Assembly (NCBI RefSeq): GCF_001294575.1
Contig: NZ_CP012676.1
Coordinates: 3,616,001-3,680,000 of the forward strand
From: Pseudomonas versuta
GTDB taxonomy: Bacteria > Pseudomonadota > Gammaproteobacteria > Pseudomonadales > Pseudomonadaceae
Reading direction: 5' to 3'
DNA length: 64,000 nucleotides
In this document: positions 9,538 through 19,468 of the stretch, piece after piece
How the letters are laid out: each line of letters starts with the position of its first letter
How positions within the stretch are numbered: position 1 is the stretch's first letter
Notes under the pieces: generated by a model
The model's input: only the letters and a program-made list of their open reading frames with translations
Databases searched by the model: none
What the model was told of the DNA's origin: nothing
Program-made: the position numbers and the translations under genes

Positions 9538-10781
9538 AAATTGCAATCATCGGCAGCGGTATTTCCGGCCTGACCTGTGGCTATCTATTGCACAAGGAGC
9601 ACGACATCAGCGTGTTCGAGGCCAGTGACTGGGTGGGGGGGCATACCCATACTGTGGATGTCAGCATCAAGGGACGTACCTATGGGATTGATACCGGCTT
9701 CATCGTGTTCAACGACTGGACCTATCCCAACTTCATCAAGCTGATCAATCAACTGGGGGTGCGCTCAAAAGCCACTGAGATGAGTTTCTCGGTGCGCGAT
9801 CCCCAGCGCAATTTCGAATACAACGGCAACACCCTCAACAGTTTGTTTGCCCAGCGCAGCAACCTGTTGTCGCCCGGGTTCTGGGGCATGCTGCGCGATA
9901 TCCTGCGCTTCAATCGCCAGGCCGTTCGCGACCTGCAAGAGCAACGCATTGCCAGCGACACCCGGTTGGGTGACTACCTGCAACAGCACGGTTATGGCAC
10001 CCGGTTCATCGAGCACTACATTGTGCCCATGGGCGCAGCAATCTGGTCCATGCCACTGGCGGACATGCTGGAATTTCCGCTGCAGTCGTTTATCCGCTTC
10101 TTCAAGAACCACGGTTTGCTGAGCATTACCAATCGCCCGCAGTGGCGAGTGATCGAAGGCGGTTCGAGTGCTTATGTACAGCCACTGAGTGCTGGTTTTT
10201 CAGAAAAAATCCGCCTCAACTGTCCGGTTACGGCGGTTGAACGTGACGCGCTCGGCGTACTTATCCACAGCCGTGCAGGCAGTGAGCGTTTCGATAAAGT
10301 TATCTTTGCCTGCCACAGCGATCAGGCATTAAAGCTACTGGCCCGGCCAACCGCCGCAGAACAGCAAATTCTCGGCGCCCTGCCCTACGCCGATAACGAA
10401 GTAGTACTGCATACCGATACCCGACTGTTGCCTGAGCGAAAACTGGCCTGGGCCAGCTGGAACTACCGACTGGGTGATGCCGGACAACGCGGTGCCGCAG
10501 TCACTTACGCCATGAACATCCTGCAGGGGATCGAGAGCGAGACAACGTTTTGCGTCAGTCTTAACCAGACCGCCGCCATTGATCCGCTTAAAGTGCTGGC
10601 CACTTACACCTACTCGCACCCGCAATACAGCCTCGATGCCGTAGCCGCGCAAGCGCGCTGGAAAGAATTGCTGGGCACACAGCACAGCTATTTTTGCGGC
10701 GCTTACTGGGCCAATGGCTTCCACGAGGACGGGGTAGTCAGTGCATTACGTGTCGCATCAGCGTTCGGTCAACACTTATGA
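9534..10781 (+). CDS. FAD-dependent oxidoreductase (COG2907, amine-oxidase fold)
   Basis: A 415-residue flavoprotein with the dinucleotide-binding motif IAIIGSGISGLTCGYLL followed by the GG doublet of the amine-oxidase/desaturase fold (WVGGHTHTVD). The C-terminal CGAYWANGFHEDGVVSALRVA closes the FAD site. Relatives lie beside DUF1365 and cyclopropane-synthase-like genes in many light or singlet-oxygen regulons. From the furan fatty acid work in alphaproteobacteria, a role as fatty-acyl desaturase or oxidase is a reasonable inference, not shown here. It overlaps both neighbours by ATGA. Confidence 0.86.
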   Translation: MKIAIIGSGISGLTCGYLLHKEHDISVFEASDWVGGHTHTVDVSIKGRTYGIDTGFIVFNDWTYPNFIKLINQLGVRSKATEMSFSVRDPQRNFEYNGNTLNSLFAQRSNLLSPGFWGMLRDILRFNRQAVRDLQEQRIASDTRLGDYLQQHGYGTRFIEHYIVPMGAAIWSMPLADMLEFPLQSFIRFFKNHGLLSITNRPQWRVIEGGSSAYVQPLSAGFSEKIRLNCPVTAVERDALGVLIHSRAGSERFDKVIFACHSDQALKLLARPTAAEQQILGALPYADNEVVLHTDTRLLPERKLAWASWNYRLGDAGQRGAAVTYAMNILQGIESETTFCVSLNQTAAIDPLKVLATYTYSHPQYSLDAVAAQARWKELLGTQHSYFCGAYWANGFHEDGVVSALRVASAFGQHL

Positions 10782-11578
10782 ACAGCGCCCTGTACAGCGG
10801 CTGGATCGCCCACCGGCGCTTTGCTCCCACCAGCCATGCGTTCCGCTATCAGATCGGCTTGATGTATCTGGATCTGGACGAACAGGACGCTGTATTCGGG
10901 CTGTCTCCTCTGGCGGGCAAAAGCCGCTTTGCACCGTTCTCGTTTCGCGAAACCGATTACCTCAAGACCTACACCCGGACCGGCATGCGCCTGATCGATG
11001 CCGTGCGCCAACAAGTCGGCCAGGCCCTCGGACATACCCCGCAAGGGGCCATCTGTTTGCTGACTCAAGCTCGCAGCTGGGGCCTGTCCTTCAACCCGGT
11101 GAGCTTCTTTTATTGCCATGAGCCAGACGGAAAACTGGCCGCCATCTTGTGCGAAGTCAGCAACACCCCATGGCGCGAGCGCTATCACTACGTGCTCCCC
11201 GCCGAGGGCGACAGTCATCAGCACTTCGCGGTGGCCAAGGCCTTTCATGTGTCGCCCTTTCTGCCCCGCGATCTGGAATACCGCATGAGCTTCAGCCCGC
11301 CTGCGGCACGACTCGGCGTGCATATGGCGGACTGGCAGGGTGAACTGAAAATGTTCGATGCCACCCTCAATCTGCAGCGCAGCGCGCTCGATCGTGCCGG
11401 GTTGCATCGCTATTTGAGGCAATTTCCATGGATGACGGCAAAGACTTGCGGGGCCATTTACTGGCAAGCCTTACGCCTGTTTCTCAAACGCATGCCGATA
11501 TTTTCCCATCAGGCCGCCGACGGCGCCTTTCGCATTGCCGCCCTGCAACCCAAGGATAAACGTCATGAAAAGCCCTAG
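10778..11578 (+). CDS. DUF1365 domain-containing protein
   Basis: A 266-residue protein matching DUF1365: N-terminal YSGWIAHRRFAPTSHAFRY, central CLLTQARSWGLSFNPVSFFYC and NTPWRERYHYVL, and PFLPRDLEYRMSFSPP. The family is almost always encoded between a COG2907 flavoprotein and a CFA-synthase-like methyltransferase, as here; its biochemical role is not known. The start overlaps the previous gene by ATGA, and its end overlaps the next gene by 14 bp. Confidence 0.9.
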   Translation: MNSALYSGWIAHRRFAPTSHAFRYQIGLMYLDLDEQDAVFGLSPLAGKSRFAPFSFRETDYLKTYTRTGMRLIDAVRQQVGQALGHTPQGAICLLTQARSWGLSFNPVSFFYCHEPDGKLAAILCEVSNTPWRERYHYVLPAEGDSHQHFAVAKAFHVSPFLPRDLEYRMSFSPPAARLGVHMADWQGELKMFDATLNLQRSALDRAGLHRYLRQFPWMTAKTCGAIYWQALRLFLKRMPIFSHQAADGAFRIAALQPKDKRHEKP

Positions 11579-12836
11579 CCTGGTGAGCAAAACCTCACGT
11601 CTGAGTACTTACAATCTGACCAGCGTACTGCTGCGGCGCGGGGTCATGCGTCAACTCTGCCAGCTGCAACACGGCCAACTGGTGCTGACTGAAAATGGCG
11701 AGCGTCATCAGTTCGGCGACAGCAGCGCTGCGATGATCGGCGAAGTGCACGTCAGCGACCCCAGTGTCTGGGGGATGATCGCCAGCAACGGCTCTATTGG
11801 CGCTGGCGAAGCATTTATCCACGGATACTGGAGCTCGCCCGACCTGACCAAAGTGATCCGGGTACTGGTCAGCAATCTGCAAGTCCTGGACGCCATGGAA
11901 AGTGGCCTTGCCAGCCTCGGACGCCCGTTGATTCGGTGCCTGCACTGGATCAATCGCAATACCCGCAAAGGCTCGCAAAAAAACATTGCGGCTCATTACG
12001 ACCTTGGCAATGAGATGTTCGAGCAGTTCCTCGATCCCACCATGATGTATTCGGCGGCTCAATTCCTCAGCCCTGACGACAGCCTGGAACAGGCTCAGCT
12101 GAATAAACTGCAACGCATTTGCCAGAAACTCGACCTCAAACCCGAAGACCACTTGCTGGAAATCGGCACAGGCTGGGGCAGCATGGCCATTTTTGCCGCG
12201 CAGCATTACCACTGCAAAGTGACCACCACCACACTCTCGAAGGAGCAGTTCGATTACACCCGTGAGCGCATTGATGCATTGGGACTACAGAATCAGGTGA
12301 CCTTGCTGCTTGAGGACTACCGGGATCTGACCGGGCAGTACGACAAACTGGTGTCCATCGAGATGATCGAAGCGGTCGGCCATCATTTTTTACCCAACTA
12401 CTTCAAACAGTGTTCGCACTTGCTCAAGAACCAAGGGTTGATGCTGCTGCAAGCCATCACCATTCGCGACCAGCGTTACGAGCAAGCCAAGAACAGCGTG
12501 GACTTTATCCAGCGCTATATCTTCCCCGGCGGCGCATTGCCCAGCGTGCAGAAAATGCTCGAGATCGTCACCCGCGATACCGATATGAACCTGATGCACA
12601 TGGAGGATTTTGGCCTGCACTACGCCAGGACCTTGCGTCTGTGGCATGAGAACTTTCGCCATGCCCACGGCCGCCTGACAGAGCTGGGCTATGACGAATA
12701 CTTCCTGCGGCTGTGGGAATTTTATCTGTGCTACTGCGAAGGCGGTTTTCTCGAGCGCAGCATAGGCACCGCGCAATTGCTACTGGCCAAGCCCGGTGCC
12801 ATGCCGCAACCCTTGCTCGGTCGCTTTGATGCCTAG
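11565..12836 (+). CDS. Cyclopropane-fatty-acid synthase-like SAM methyltransferase (UfaM-like)
   Basis: A 423-residue S-adenosylmethionine-dependent lipid methyltransferase. SAM motif I is LEIGTGWGSMA, and the C-terminal half follows CFA synthase (QRYIFPGGALPS, LWEFYLCYCEGGF). By comparison with E. coli Cfa from memory, two bicarbonate-site residues differ: YSCAYW is YSAAQF (C139 to A) and the His266 position reads Q in LLQAITI; the glutamate of EHVG is kept as EAVG. This favours a methylase of unsaturated acyl chains over a true cyclopropane synthase. The start is ATG 11565, with AAGGAT upstream at 11552. It overlaps both neighbours. Confidence 0.88.
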   Translation: MKSPSLVSKTSRLSTYNLTSVLLRRGVMRQLCQLQHGQLVLTENGERHQFGDSSAAMIGEVHVSDPSVWGMIASNGSIGAGEAFIHGYWSSPDLTKVIRVLVSNLQVLDAMESGLASLGRPLIRCLHWINRNTRKGSQKNIAAHYDLGNEMFEQFLDPTMMYSAAQFLSPDDSLEQAQLNKLQRICQKLDLKPEDHLLEIGTGWGSMAIFAAQHYHCKVTTTTLSKEQFDYTRERIDALGLQNQVTLLLEDYRDLTGQYDKLVSIEMIEAVGHHFLPNYFKQCSHLLKNQGLMLLQAITIRDQRYEQAKNSVDFIQRYIFPGGALPSVQKMLEIVTRDTDMNLMHMEDFGLHYARTLRLWHENFRHAHGRLTELGYDEYFLRLWEFYLCYCEGGFLERSIGTAQLLLAKPGAMPQPLLGRFDA

Positions 12837-13359
12837 CCCTGCCCTTAAACGGCAACTGGCCAACGCCGTGCTGTTTCAGCTGGGCTGGTTTGCCTGTGTA
12901 CTGGGCGGCAATAGCCTGTGGTTACTGGTAGCGGCAAGCGCATTGCTGGCAAACGGACTGTGGATAAGTCGATCGTGGGCACAAGCCCGCTTGATCATCT
13001 ATGTCTGCTTGCTCGGTACCCTGGTGGACAGCCTATTGCTCAATGCCGGGGTCTTTGAGTTCCGGCAAGAGGGTATTTTGATCCCGTTCTGGCTGGTGCT
13101 GCTCTGGGCATTACTGGCGACCACGTTGAACCATTGCCTGGCCTGGACCGCACGACCGCTGTGGCGGGCAATGTTGCTTGGCGCGGTTGGCGGGCCAATG
13201 TCGTATTACGCCGGGCAACGACTGGGGGCGGTGCAATTCGGTTTCGGGCTGTGGCCGACCCTGGTATTGCTGGCCGTGATCTGGGCCGGATTGTTTCCGG
13301 CACTGCAATGGCTCGCGGGCAAACAGACACCCCCCCAGCAGGAGCGAGCTTGTCTGTAG
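12829..13359 (+). CDS. DUF2878 family membrane protein
   Basis: A 176-residue integral membrane protein with about five hydrophobic segments (for example ANAVLFQLGWFACVLGG and LLWALLATTLNHCLAW), fitting DUF2878; function unknown. The ATG at 12829 overlaps the methyltransferase stop. It is the last gene of the photolyase operon. Its last residues (QQERACL) and its TAG stop are encoded inside a partial REP (13338-13352) joined to a full REPIN, so the native C-terminus appears to have been replaced or extended by repeat sequence. Confidence 0.82.
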   Translation: MPSPALKRQLANAVLFQLGWFACVLGGNSLWLLVAASALLANGLWISRSWAQARLIIYVCLLGTLVDSLLLNAGVFEFRQEGILIPFWLVLLWALLATTLNHCLAWTARPLWRAMLLGAVGGPMSYYAGQRLGAVQFGFGLWPTLVLLAVIWAGLFPALQWLAGKQTPPQQERACL

Positions 13360-13428
13360 GAGCGAGCTTGCTCGCGAGCTTTTTCATCGCAGCAACAAAA
13401 AGCTCGCGAGCAAGCTCGCTCCTACAAG
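13338..13428. repeat. Partial REP followed by a full REPIN
   Basis: A truncated REP head (CAGGAGCGAGCTTG, 13338-13351) is followed by a complete REPIN. The left arm is 13354-13380 and the inverted right arm 13401-13428 (AGCTCGCGAGCAAGCTCGCT then CCTACAAG), with a ~20 bp spacer. The left part lies inside the DUF2878 gene. It probably also ends the photolyase operon transcript. Confidence 0.9.
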
Positions 13429-13492
13429 AGATCGAAGGCGGTTTGTCAGCGGTTTTACACCTGACAGCTGCTCTGCCTTACACTGCGCGCCT

Positions 13493-13798
13493 ATGACCAA
13501 CATCCCCCTGACCGAAATTACCGAACCCGCCGTCACCTGTTCGACGTGCGCGGCATGCTGCTGCCAACTGGAAGTGATGTTGATCACCGACACCGGCGTG
13601 CCCGAGCGCTTTATCGACACCGATGACTGGGGCGGCGAGGTCATGCTGCGCCTTGATGATGGCTGGTGCGCAGCGCTGGATCGCAACACCATGATGTGCA
13701 CCATCTACGAAAAGCGTCCGTTGATTTGCCGCGAGTTCGAAATGGGTGATGTTGAATGCCTGAACGAGCGTCAAGGCATCACGACGGCGTATCGGTAA
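13493..13798 (+). CDS. YkgJ family cysteine cluster protein
   Basis: A 101-residue small protein of the YkgJ/CxxCxxCC family, thought to bind zinc or an Fe-S centre. The N-terminal cluster is C16, C19, C22, C23 and C24, and the second is CTIYEKRPLICREFEMGDVEC. The exact function is unknown. ATG 13493 gives the family N-terminus. It stands alone between two REPINs and is not part of the operon upstream. Confidence 0.88.
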   Translation: MTNIPLTEITEPAVTCSTCAACCCQLEVMLITDTGVPERFIDTDDWGGEVMLRLDDGWCAALDRNTMMCTIYEKRPLICREFEMGDVECLNERQGITTAYR

Positions 13799-13810
13799 CG
13801 ACTTGATCCC

Positions 13811-13880
13811 TTGTAGGAGCGAGCTTGCTCGCGAGCTGTTTGCGGTATTGGATATCGCGCTGAAAAGCTCGCTCCTACAG
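13811..13880. repeat. REPIN with truncated right arm
   Basis: The left arm TTGTAGGAGCGAGCTTGCTC plus GCGAGCTG (13811-13838) is complete. The right arm keeps only AAGCTCGCTCCTACAG (13865-13880) and lacks the GCGAG(C)A core. It lies between the convergent YkgJ-family and pagL genes. Confidence 0.85.
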
Positions 13881-13890
13881 GGGGCGCCGG

Positions 13891-14409
13891 TTACAAAGGC
13901 ATCGTGTAATGCAGGGCGTAGCTCTCTACACCGTCATTGGTGGTCGATAGCCCGGCATTGGAGTAATGAGTCGCCCGAATACCCACTTCATGCCCACCGG
14001 CAAAGCGCAGGCCAAAACCCAGGCGATCTTCGAACTGGAAAGCCGTGCCCAGCTTGTTGCCCTCAACTTCGGTACGGGAAAACAGTGCGACCCCGATACC
14101 GGCCTCTACGTAAGGCTTGACCGTTTCGCCGGCAAACTCGTACACAAATACAGGCGAGAACGACAAGCTGTTGCTCGAAGAGGACTTGTCACCGTCCCAA
14201 TAGGTGTAAGCCCCATCCCAATACCCAGTCAGACGACCGACGTCACTCTGCAGCCAGCTTTTGTCCCAGTCGGACTTCAAGCCCAGACGATAGGTCATGG
14301 TCGATTCGCTGGTATGCCCGACCCCAAACTCGATACCGGCCGCTTGTGCCGTGTAGCTGTGCCCCAGAACAGTTGCTGCCAGCGCAGCCAGGCAAAAAAA
14401 TCGCTTCAT
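13891..14409 (-). CDS. pagL: Lipid A 3-O-deacylase PagL
   Basis: A 172-residue outer-membrane beta-barrel enzyme that removes the 3-O acyl chain of lipid A. The signal peptide covers residues 1-23 (cut after AQA). The catalytic H148 and S150 in RATHYSNAGL and an acidic E162 have the same spacing as the H126/S128/E140 triad of mature P. aeruginosa PagL, as I recall it. The start is ATG 14409, which opens the signal peptide; the longer frame upstream has no signal. Many beta strands alternate polar and aromatic residues, as expected of a small porin-like barrel. It ends in L, not F, at the C-terminus. Confidence 0.9.
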   Translation of the reverse strand: MKRFFCLAALAATVLGHSYTAQAAGIEFGVGHTSESTMTYRLGLKSDWDKSWLQSDVGRLTGYWDGAYTYWDGDKSSSSNSLSFSPVFVYEFAGETVKPYVEAGIGVALFSRTEVEGNKLGTAFQFEDRLGFGLRFAGGHEVGIRATHYSNAGLSTTNDGVESYALHYTMPL

Positions 14410-14522
14410 AAGAAAATCCCGCTTCCATATCCACAGATCATTGTTGTGTGCCTCACAGGCAAGCGCTAAGAATCCAGTCAACGCCCGAAAGTTCAACCGC
14501 CCTGAACCTTTTCACACTTTTT

Positions 14523-15314
14523 TCACAAGCCGAAGCTTTGCACACTCCCAGATTTATTCCACAACAGCGGCAGGATATTTTCCATGTGCTCTGGGGTAGC
14601 GCTGGTCCAGAACTGTGTTTGCCGGGCTGGGCCCGCTGCCAGCAGGCTTCTTTCACTCAATAACCGCTTGAGCTGACGGGCCACGGCGGCGCCGGTATCG
14701 ATCAGGATGATCGAAGGCGCCAGGATCTGGCTCAGCAAGGGCTTGAGGAAGGGGTAATGGGTGCAGCCCAGAATAATGGTGTCGCAACCTGCCGCCACCA
14801 GCGGCTCAACATAGCTGCGCAATAGCGTTCGCAAGGCATCACTGTGCAAGTCACCGGTTTCAATCAGTTCCACCAGCCCTGGGCATGGCTGGGTGATTAC
14901 CCGTACGTCGTTGGCAAAACGATCAAGCAAGGCGGCAAATTTGGCGCTCTGCAAGGTACCGGTGGTCGCAAGCACCCCTACCACTCCACTGCGGGTGGCC
15001 GCCGCGGCCGGTTTGACCGCCGGCTCCATACCGACGATGGGCCAATCGGGATAACACTGACGCAACTGCGCAACGCCGGCCACGGTGGCCGTGTTACAGG
15101 CCAGCACCAGGGCTTTGGCACCCTGGCGCCGAAAAAAATCAGCCATTACGGCGCAGCGCTGGCGGATAAATTCGGGGCTTTTTTCTCCATAAGGGATGTG
15201 CCCGCAATCTGCGATGTACAGCAGCGACTCATCGGGCAGCAGCGCATGGATTTCTCGCAGTACCGACAAGCCGCCGACACCAGAGTCAAAAACACCAATC
15301 GGTGCTTCACTCAT
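14523..15314 (-). CDS. murI: Glutamate racemase
   Basis: A 263-residue enzyme that makes D-glutamate for peptidoglycan. The two catalytic cysteine motifs are present (ACNTATVAG and ILGCTHYPF), as is the N-terminal [16 protein letters not shown] 15314 gives the [12 protein letters not shown] start; the upstream frame overlaps moeB. It is the last gene of a packed minus-strand run hemA-prfA-prmC-moeB-murI and overlaps moeB by 8 bp. Confidence 0.96.
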   Translation of the reverse strand: MSEAPIGVFDSGVGGLSVLREIHALLPDESLLYIADCGHIPYGEKSPEFIRQRCAVMADFFRRQGAKALVLACNTATVAGVAQLRQCYPDWPIVGMEPAVKPAAAATRSGVVGVLATTGTLQSAKFAALLDRFANDVRVITQPCPGLVELIETGDLHSDALRTLLRSYVEPLVAAGCDTIILGCTHYPFLKPLLSQILAPSIILIDTGAAVARQLKRLLSERSLLAAGPARQTQFWTSATPEHMENILPLLWNKSGSVQSFGL

Positions 15315-16062
15315 GACCCGTACCGCATACGCTGCACGCCGGGTCACGCTTGACCCGCAACTCACGAAACCGCGTACCCAAGGCATCGATCAAGAGCAGT
15401 CGCCCCACCAGCGGCTCACCAAAACCTGCCAGTAATTTAAGGGCTTCGAGCGCCTGCAGACTGCCCACCAGCCCTACCAGGGGGCCAATGACTCCAGCTT
15501 CGCTGCAGGTCAGTTCATCTTCACTGCCGTGACCATACAAGCAGTGGTAGCAAGGGCTCGCAGGCTGGCGTGAATCAAACACCGACAGCTGCCCTTCCAG
15601 GCGAATTGCCGCGCCACTGACCAGAGGTTTGCGTGCCGCAACGCAGGCGACGTTCACGGCTTCACGCGTACCGAAGTTGTCGCAGCAATCGAGTACCAGA
15701 TCCACCTCAGACACGGCATGGGCCAATGAGTCGGCATCCAGTGCCGAACGGTGTGCAACCAGTTTGATCTGCGGATTGATCGCCGCGAGGCGACTCAGGG
15801 CCGAGTCGACCTTGCTTTGGCCAATACTGGCGGTGTCATGAATGATCTGGCGCTGCAGGTTGGTCAGGTCGACGCTGTCGAAGTCTGCCAGATGCAACTC
15901 GCCAACCCCGGCTGCCGCCAGGTAGAGCGCAACCGGCGAACCCAGCCCGCCCAGACCGATGATCAGCACACGGCTGTTTTTCAGCTTCAGCTGGCCTTCG
16001 ATATCGACCTGTTGCAACAGGATCTGTCGGCTATAGCGCAACAGTTCCTCATCGGTCAGCAC
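15307..16062 (-). CDS. moeB: Molybdopterin-synthase adenylyltransferase MoeB (ThiF family)
   Basis: A 251-residue E1-like enzyme that adenylates the C-terminus of MoaD for molybdopterin synthesis. The ATP-binding [19 protein letters not shown] lies near residues 36-54, followed by LQRQIIHDT. Two zinc CxxC pairs are present (CYHC and CSVC). In this class of pseudomonad operons it sits between prmC and murI; it overlaps prmC by 7 bp. ThiF-type activity on other sulfur carriers cannot be excluded from sequence alone. Confidence 0.9.
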   Translation of the reverse strand: MLTDEELLRYSRQILLQQVDIEGQLKLKNSRVLIIGLGGLGSPVALYLAAAGVGELHLADFDSVDLTNLQRQIIHDTASIGQSKVDSALSRLAAINPQIKLVAHRSALDADSLAHAVSEVDLVLDCCDNFGTREAVNVACVAARKPLVSGAAIRLEGQLSVFDSRQPASPCYHCLYGHGSEDELTCSEAGVIGPLVGLVGSLQALEALKLLAGFGEPLVGRLLLIDALGTRFRELRVKRDPACSVCGTGHE

Positions 16063-16886
16063 GGCAGGCGGCCCAACGTGATGCGTTCGTGGGTGCCCAG
16101 GTCCTTGCGGCTTTCTACCTGTTCAAAACCTGCGTCCAGCAATAGCTGGCGAACGGCCGCGGCCTGATCGTAACCGTGCTCAAGCATCAACTGCCCGCCT
16201 GCATTCAGGTGCTGAGGGGCGGCTTGAATAATTTCGCGTATGTCGTCTAGGCCGTCGACACCGGCGACCAGGGCGCTTTCAGGCTCGAAACGCACATCGC
16301 CCTGCCCCAAATGCACGTCGCCCGCAGCAATGTAAGGCGGGTTGCTGATAATCAGGTCAAAGCGCTGACCGTCCAACGCACTGAACCAGTGGCTGGTCAG
16401 TACATGGACGTTGTCGAGCTGCAGGCGCTGACGATTACGCTCAGCCAGCGCTACGGCTTCAAGTACCCGGTCTACCGCCGTGATATGCCACGCCGGGCGC
16501 TCACTGGCCAAGGCCAGGGCAATTGCCCCGCTGCCGGTACCCAAATCAAGCACCCTGGCAGGGCTGGCCCGAAGCAGGTCCAGTGCGGTCTCGACCAGCA
16601 GTTCGGTGTCAGGACGGGGAATCAGCGTGTGGGGCGCGACTTCAAGGTCCAGCTTCCAGAAACCCTGCTGCCCCAGAATGTAGGCCACAGGCTCACCGGC
16701 ACGACGACGCAGCAGGTACTCGGCGAAGGTCAAGGCCGATTCGCTGCTGACAATTTTCTCGGGCCATGTGTGCAGGTAACTGCGCGACTTGCCCAGGGCT
16801 GCGGCCAGTAACAGTTCCGCATCCAGGCGGGCCGAGGGTGAATCCGGGAGTTCTGCGGCACGCAACAAGCTGGCAATAATGGTCAT
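16056..16886 (-). CDS. prmC: Peptide chain release factor N5-glutamine methyltransferase
   Basis: A 276-residue SAM-dependent enzyme that methylates the GGQ glutamine of release factors. The SAM motif is VLDLGTGSGAIALALA and the catalytic ISNPPYIA motif is intact. It starts one base after the prfA stop, so the enzyme is made beside its substrate. It overlaps moeB downstream. Confidence 0.96.
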   Translation of the reverse strand: MTIIASLLRAAELPDSPSARLDAELLLAAALGKSRSYLHTWPEKIVSSESALTFAEYLLRRRAGEPVAYILGQQGFWKLDLEVAPHTLIPRPDTELLVETALDLLRASPARVLDLGTGSGAIALALASERPAWHITAVDRVLEAVALAERNRQRLQLDNVHVLTSHWFSALDGQRFDLIISNPPYIAAGDVHLGQGDVRFEPESALVAGVDGLDDIREIIQAAPQHLNAGGQLMLEHGYDQAAAVRQLLLDAGFEQVESRKDLGTHERITLGRLPC

Positions 16887-17969
16887 TTACTCACCCAGGG
16901 CTGTCAGTTGGTCAGCCTGAAATTCCGCTAATAACGGCTCAATAACGGCATCGACGCCGCCAGCCAGTACATCATCCAGCGAGTACAAGGTCAGGTTGAC
17001 ACGATGGTCGGTGACCCGCCCTTGTGCAAAATTGTAAGTGCGGATGCGTTCTGAACGATCCCCCGAACCCACCAGCGATTTTCGTTCGCTGGCAATGGCG
17101 CTGGCCGCGGCACTGGTTTGCTGGTCATTCAATTTAGCCGAAAGCCAGGACATCGCCCGCGCCCGGTTTTTATGCTGGGAACGCTCTTCCTGACACTCAA
17201 CCACGATGCCCGATGGCAAGTGAGTGATACGAATGGCCGAGTCGGTCTTGTTAACGTGCTGACCACCGGCGCCCGAAGAGCGATAGGTGTCGACACGCAA
17301 GTCGGACGGGTTGATCTCAATCGCTTCCTGCTCGTCCGGCTCCGGCAATACCGCCACAGTGCACGCGGAAGTGTGGATACGGCCCTGGGATTCTGTCGCC
17401 GGGACCCGCTGTACACGGTGTACGCCCGACTCGAACTTCAGCTTGCCGTAAACATTCTCACCTTCAACCCGGGCGATGACTTCTTTGTAGCCGCCATGCT
17501 CCCCGCTGTTTTCCGACAGGATTTCCAGTTTCCAGCCACGACGCTCGGCGTAACGCGAGTACATGCGAAACAGGTCACCGGCAAAAATTGCCGCTTCATC
17601 ACCGCCGGTTCCGGCGCGAATCTCAAGGAATACGTTGCGCCCGTCATTCGGGTCCTTGGGCAACAGCATGCGCTGCAGGTCTTGCTCCAGCTCGAGCAGC
17701 CGGTCTTTGGCTTCGCGGACTTCTTCAACCGCCATTTCGCGCATGTCAGGGTCGTTATCCTTGAGCAACGCCTGGGCGCCCTCAAGGTCGGCCTGGACTT
17801 TGAGCCACATCCCGTAAGTTGTGACAATGGGCTCTACTTCCGAGTATTCCTTGGAATAGGCACGGAATTTGGTCTGATCAGAGATGACTTCGCCATCGCC
17901 AAGCAACGCGGTCAGTTCTTCAAAACGGTCCTGGAGGATGTCCAGCTTATTCAGCAGTGACGCTTTCAT
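16887..17969 (-). CDS. prfA: Peptide chain release factor 1
   Basis: A 360-residue class I release factor for UAA/UAG stops. The peptidyl-hydrolysis motif lies in [17 protein letters not shown] and the stop-recognition PxT-type region is upstream ([10 protein letters not shown]). Length is exactly the family norm. It lies two bases after hemA and one base before prmC, giving the conserved hemA-prfA-prmC order. Confidence 0.97.
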   Translation of the reverse strand: MKASLLNKLDILQDRFEELTALLGDGEVISDQTKFRAYSKEYSEVEPIVTTYGMWLKVQADLEGAQALLKDNDPDMREMAVEEVREAKDRLLELEQDLQRMLLPKDPNDGRNVFLEIRAGTGGDEAAIFAGDLFRMYSRYAERRGWKLEILSENSGEHGGYKEVIARVEGENVYGKLKFESGVHRVQRVPATESQGRIHTSACTVAVLPEPDEQEAIEINPSDLRVDTYRSSGAGGQHVNKTDSAIRITHLPSGIVVECQEERSQHKNRARAMSWLSAKLNDQQTSAAASAIASERKSLVGSGDRSERIRTYNFAQGRVTDHRVNLTLYSLDDVLAGGVDAVIEPLLAEFQADQLTALGE

Positions 17970-17971
17970 TA

Positions 17972-19255
17972 CTATTTTTTATCCGCAGAGCTATCCGATG
18001 AGCCCTCACCGAGGGCAAAAAGTTCTTGGGCCATGGCCAGCGCATCGAGGCGGCCTTCGGCGGAAAGCTTTTTCAGCTGCACGCTGGGTGCGTGCAGCAA
18101 TTTATTGGTCAGGCCACGTGCCAGTTGTACCAGCACGTCTTCAGGGTTGCTGCCATTGGCGAGCATCCGCTGGGCTTTTTGCAGTTCTTCATCACGCAGG
18201 CGCTCGCTTTGCTGGCGGTAGGCCTTGAGCACATCCACTGCCGCCAGCTCGCGCAAACGCACCATGAACTCTTCAGCGCCAATGCTGACCAGCTCCTCCG
18301 CCGCCTGGGCTGCGCCCTGACGGCTTTTCAGGTTTTCAGCGACCACTTCGTGCAAGTCATCTACGGTGTAAAGGTAAACGTCGTCGAGCTCGCCGACTTC
18401 TGGTTCGATATCGCGGGGAACGGCGATATCCACCATGAAAATGGGTTTGTGCTTGCGCAGTTTCAAGGCGCTTTCAACCGCACCCTTGCCCAAAATCGGC
18501 AGCTGGCTGGCCGTGGAGCTGATGACGATATCGCTGTGCACCAACTCCTGGGGGATGTCCGACAACAACACCGCGTGCGCCCCGAACTGTGCGGCCAGCG
18601 TGCTGGCGCGCTCCAGCGTACGGTTAGCCACGACGATGCGCTTTACCCCCAGGTCATGCAGGTGACGGGCGACCAGGGTGATGGTCTCGCCCGCGCCAAT
18701 CAGCAAGGCCTGACTGCGCTGCAAGTCGCTGAAAATCTGCTTGGCCAGGCTAACGGCGGCAAAGGCTACCGATACCGGGTTTTCGCCGATAGCGGTGTCG
18801 GTGCGTACTTGCTTGGCCGAATTGAACGTCGCCTGAAACAGCCGCCCCAACAAAGGCCCGACCGTGCCAGCCTCTCGCGCCACGGCATAGGCCGACTTCA
18901 TTTGGCCGAGAATCTGCGGTTCACCCAACACCAGCGAATCCAGACCTGAAGCCACACGCATCATGTGACGAACGGCAGCGTCGTCTTCATGGACATAGGC
19001 ACAAGCGCGCAACTCTTCGAGGCTCAGATTGTGATAGTCGGCCAGCCACTTCAGCACCGAATCTGCCGAGAGGTGGTCTTGTTCTATATATAGCTCGCTG
19101 CGATTGCAGGTGGAGAGGATCGCAGCTTCGCGGCTGTCGGTGTGTCGGCAGAGTTGCTGCAAGGCCTCAACCAACTGCTCGGGAGTAAAAGCCACGCGCT
19201 CGCGGACGTCTACTGAAGCAGTCTTATGGTTAATACCGAGTGCGAGGAAGGCCAT
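17972..19255 (-). CDS. hemA: Glutamyl-tRNA reductase
   Basis: A 427-residue NADPH-dependent enzyme that reduces Glu-tRNA(Glu) to glutamate-1-semialdehyde, the first committed step of C5-pathway tetrapyrrole synthesis. The catalytic cysteine lies in [11 protein letters not shown], and the NADPH domain has [16 protein letters not shown]. The N-terminal [23 protein letters not shown] is the standard start. It is the first gene of the minus-strand run and is divergent from the TPR lipoprotein gene across a 213-bp spacer that should hold both promoters. Confidence 0.97.
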   Translation of the reverse strand: MAFLALGINHKTASVDVRERVAFTPEQLVEALQQLCRHTDSREAAILSTCNRSELYIEQDHLSADSVLKWLADYHNLSLEELRACAYVHEDDAAVRHMMRVASGLDSLVLGEPQILGQMKSAYAVAREAGTVGPLLGRLFQATFNSAKQVRTDTAIGENPVSVAFAAVSLAKQIFSDLQRSQALLIGAGETITLVARHLHDLGVKRIVVANRTLERASTLAAQFGAHAVLLSDIPQELVHSDIVISSTASQLPILGKGAVESALKLRKHKPIFMVDIAVPRDIEPEVGELDDVYLYTVDDLHEVVAENLKSRQGAAQAAEELVSIGAEEFMVRLRELAAVDVLKAYRQQSERLRDEELQKAQRMLANGSNPEDVLVQLARGLTNKLLHAPSVQLKKLSAEGRLDALAMAQELFALGEGSSDSSADKK

Positions 19256-19468
19256 TCAAGATCGCTGATGATGACGAGAAGCCGGCAATTGTCCTACTTC
19301 GCCAGATTGAGAACAACCATTGCTGACTATTGTCTCTATAGTTAAGGTCTCTTGAAGCCCAGTTATCTCGCATCAATTGACTCTGATATCGATAGTCGCA
19401 GCTGTTAGGGTTTGCCCTATCGCATGTGTCATGATGCCCAGACCGCAGGTAAGTCGCCCTTCTCCTAT

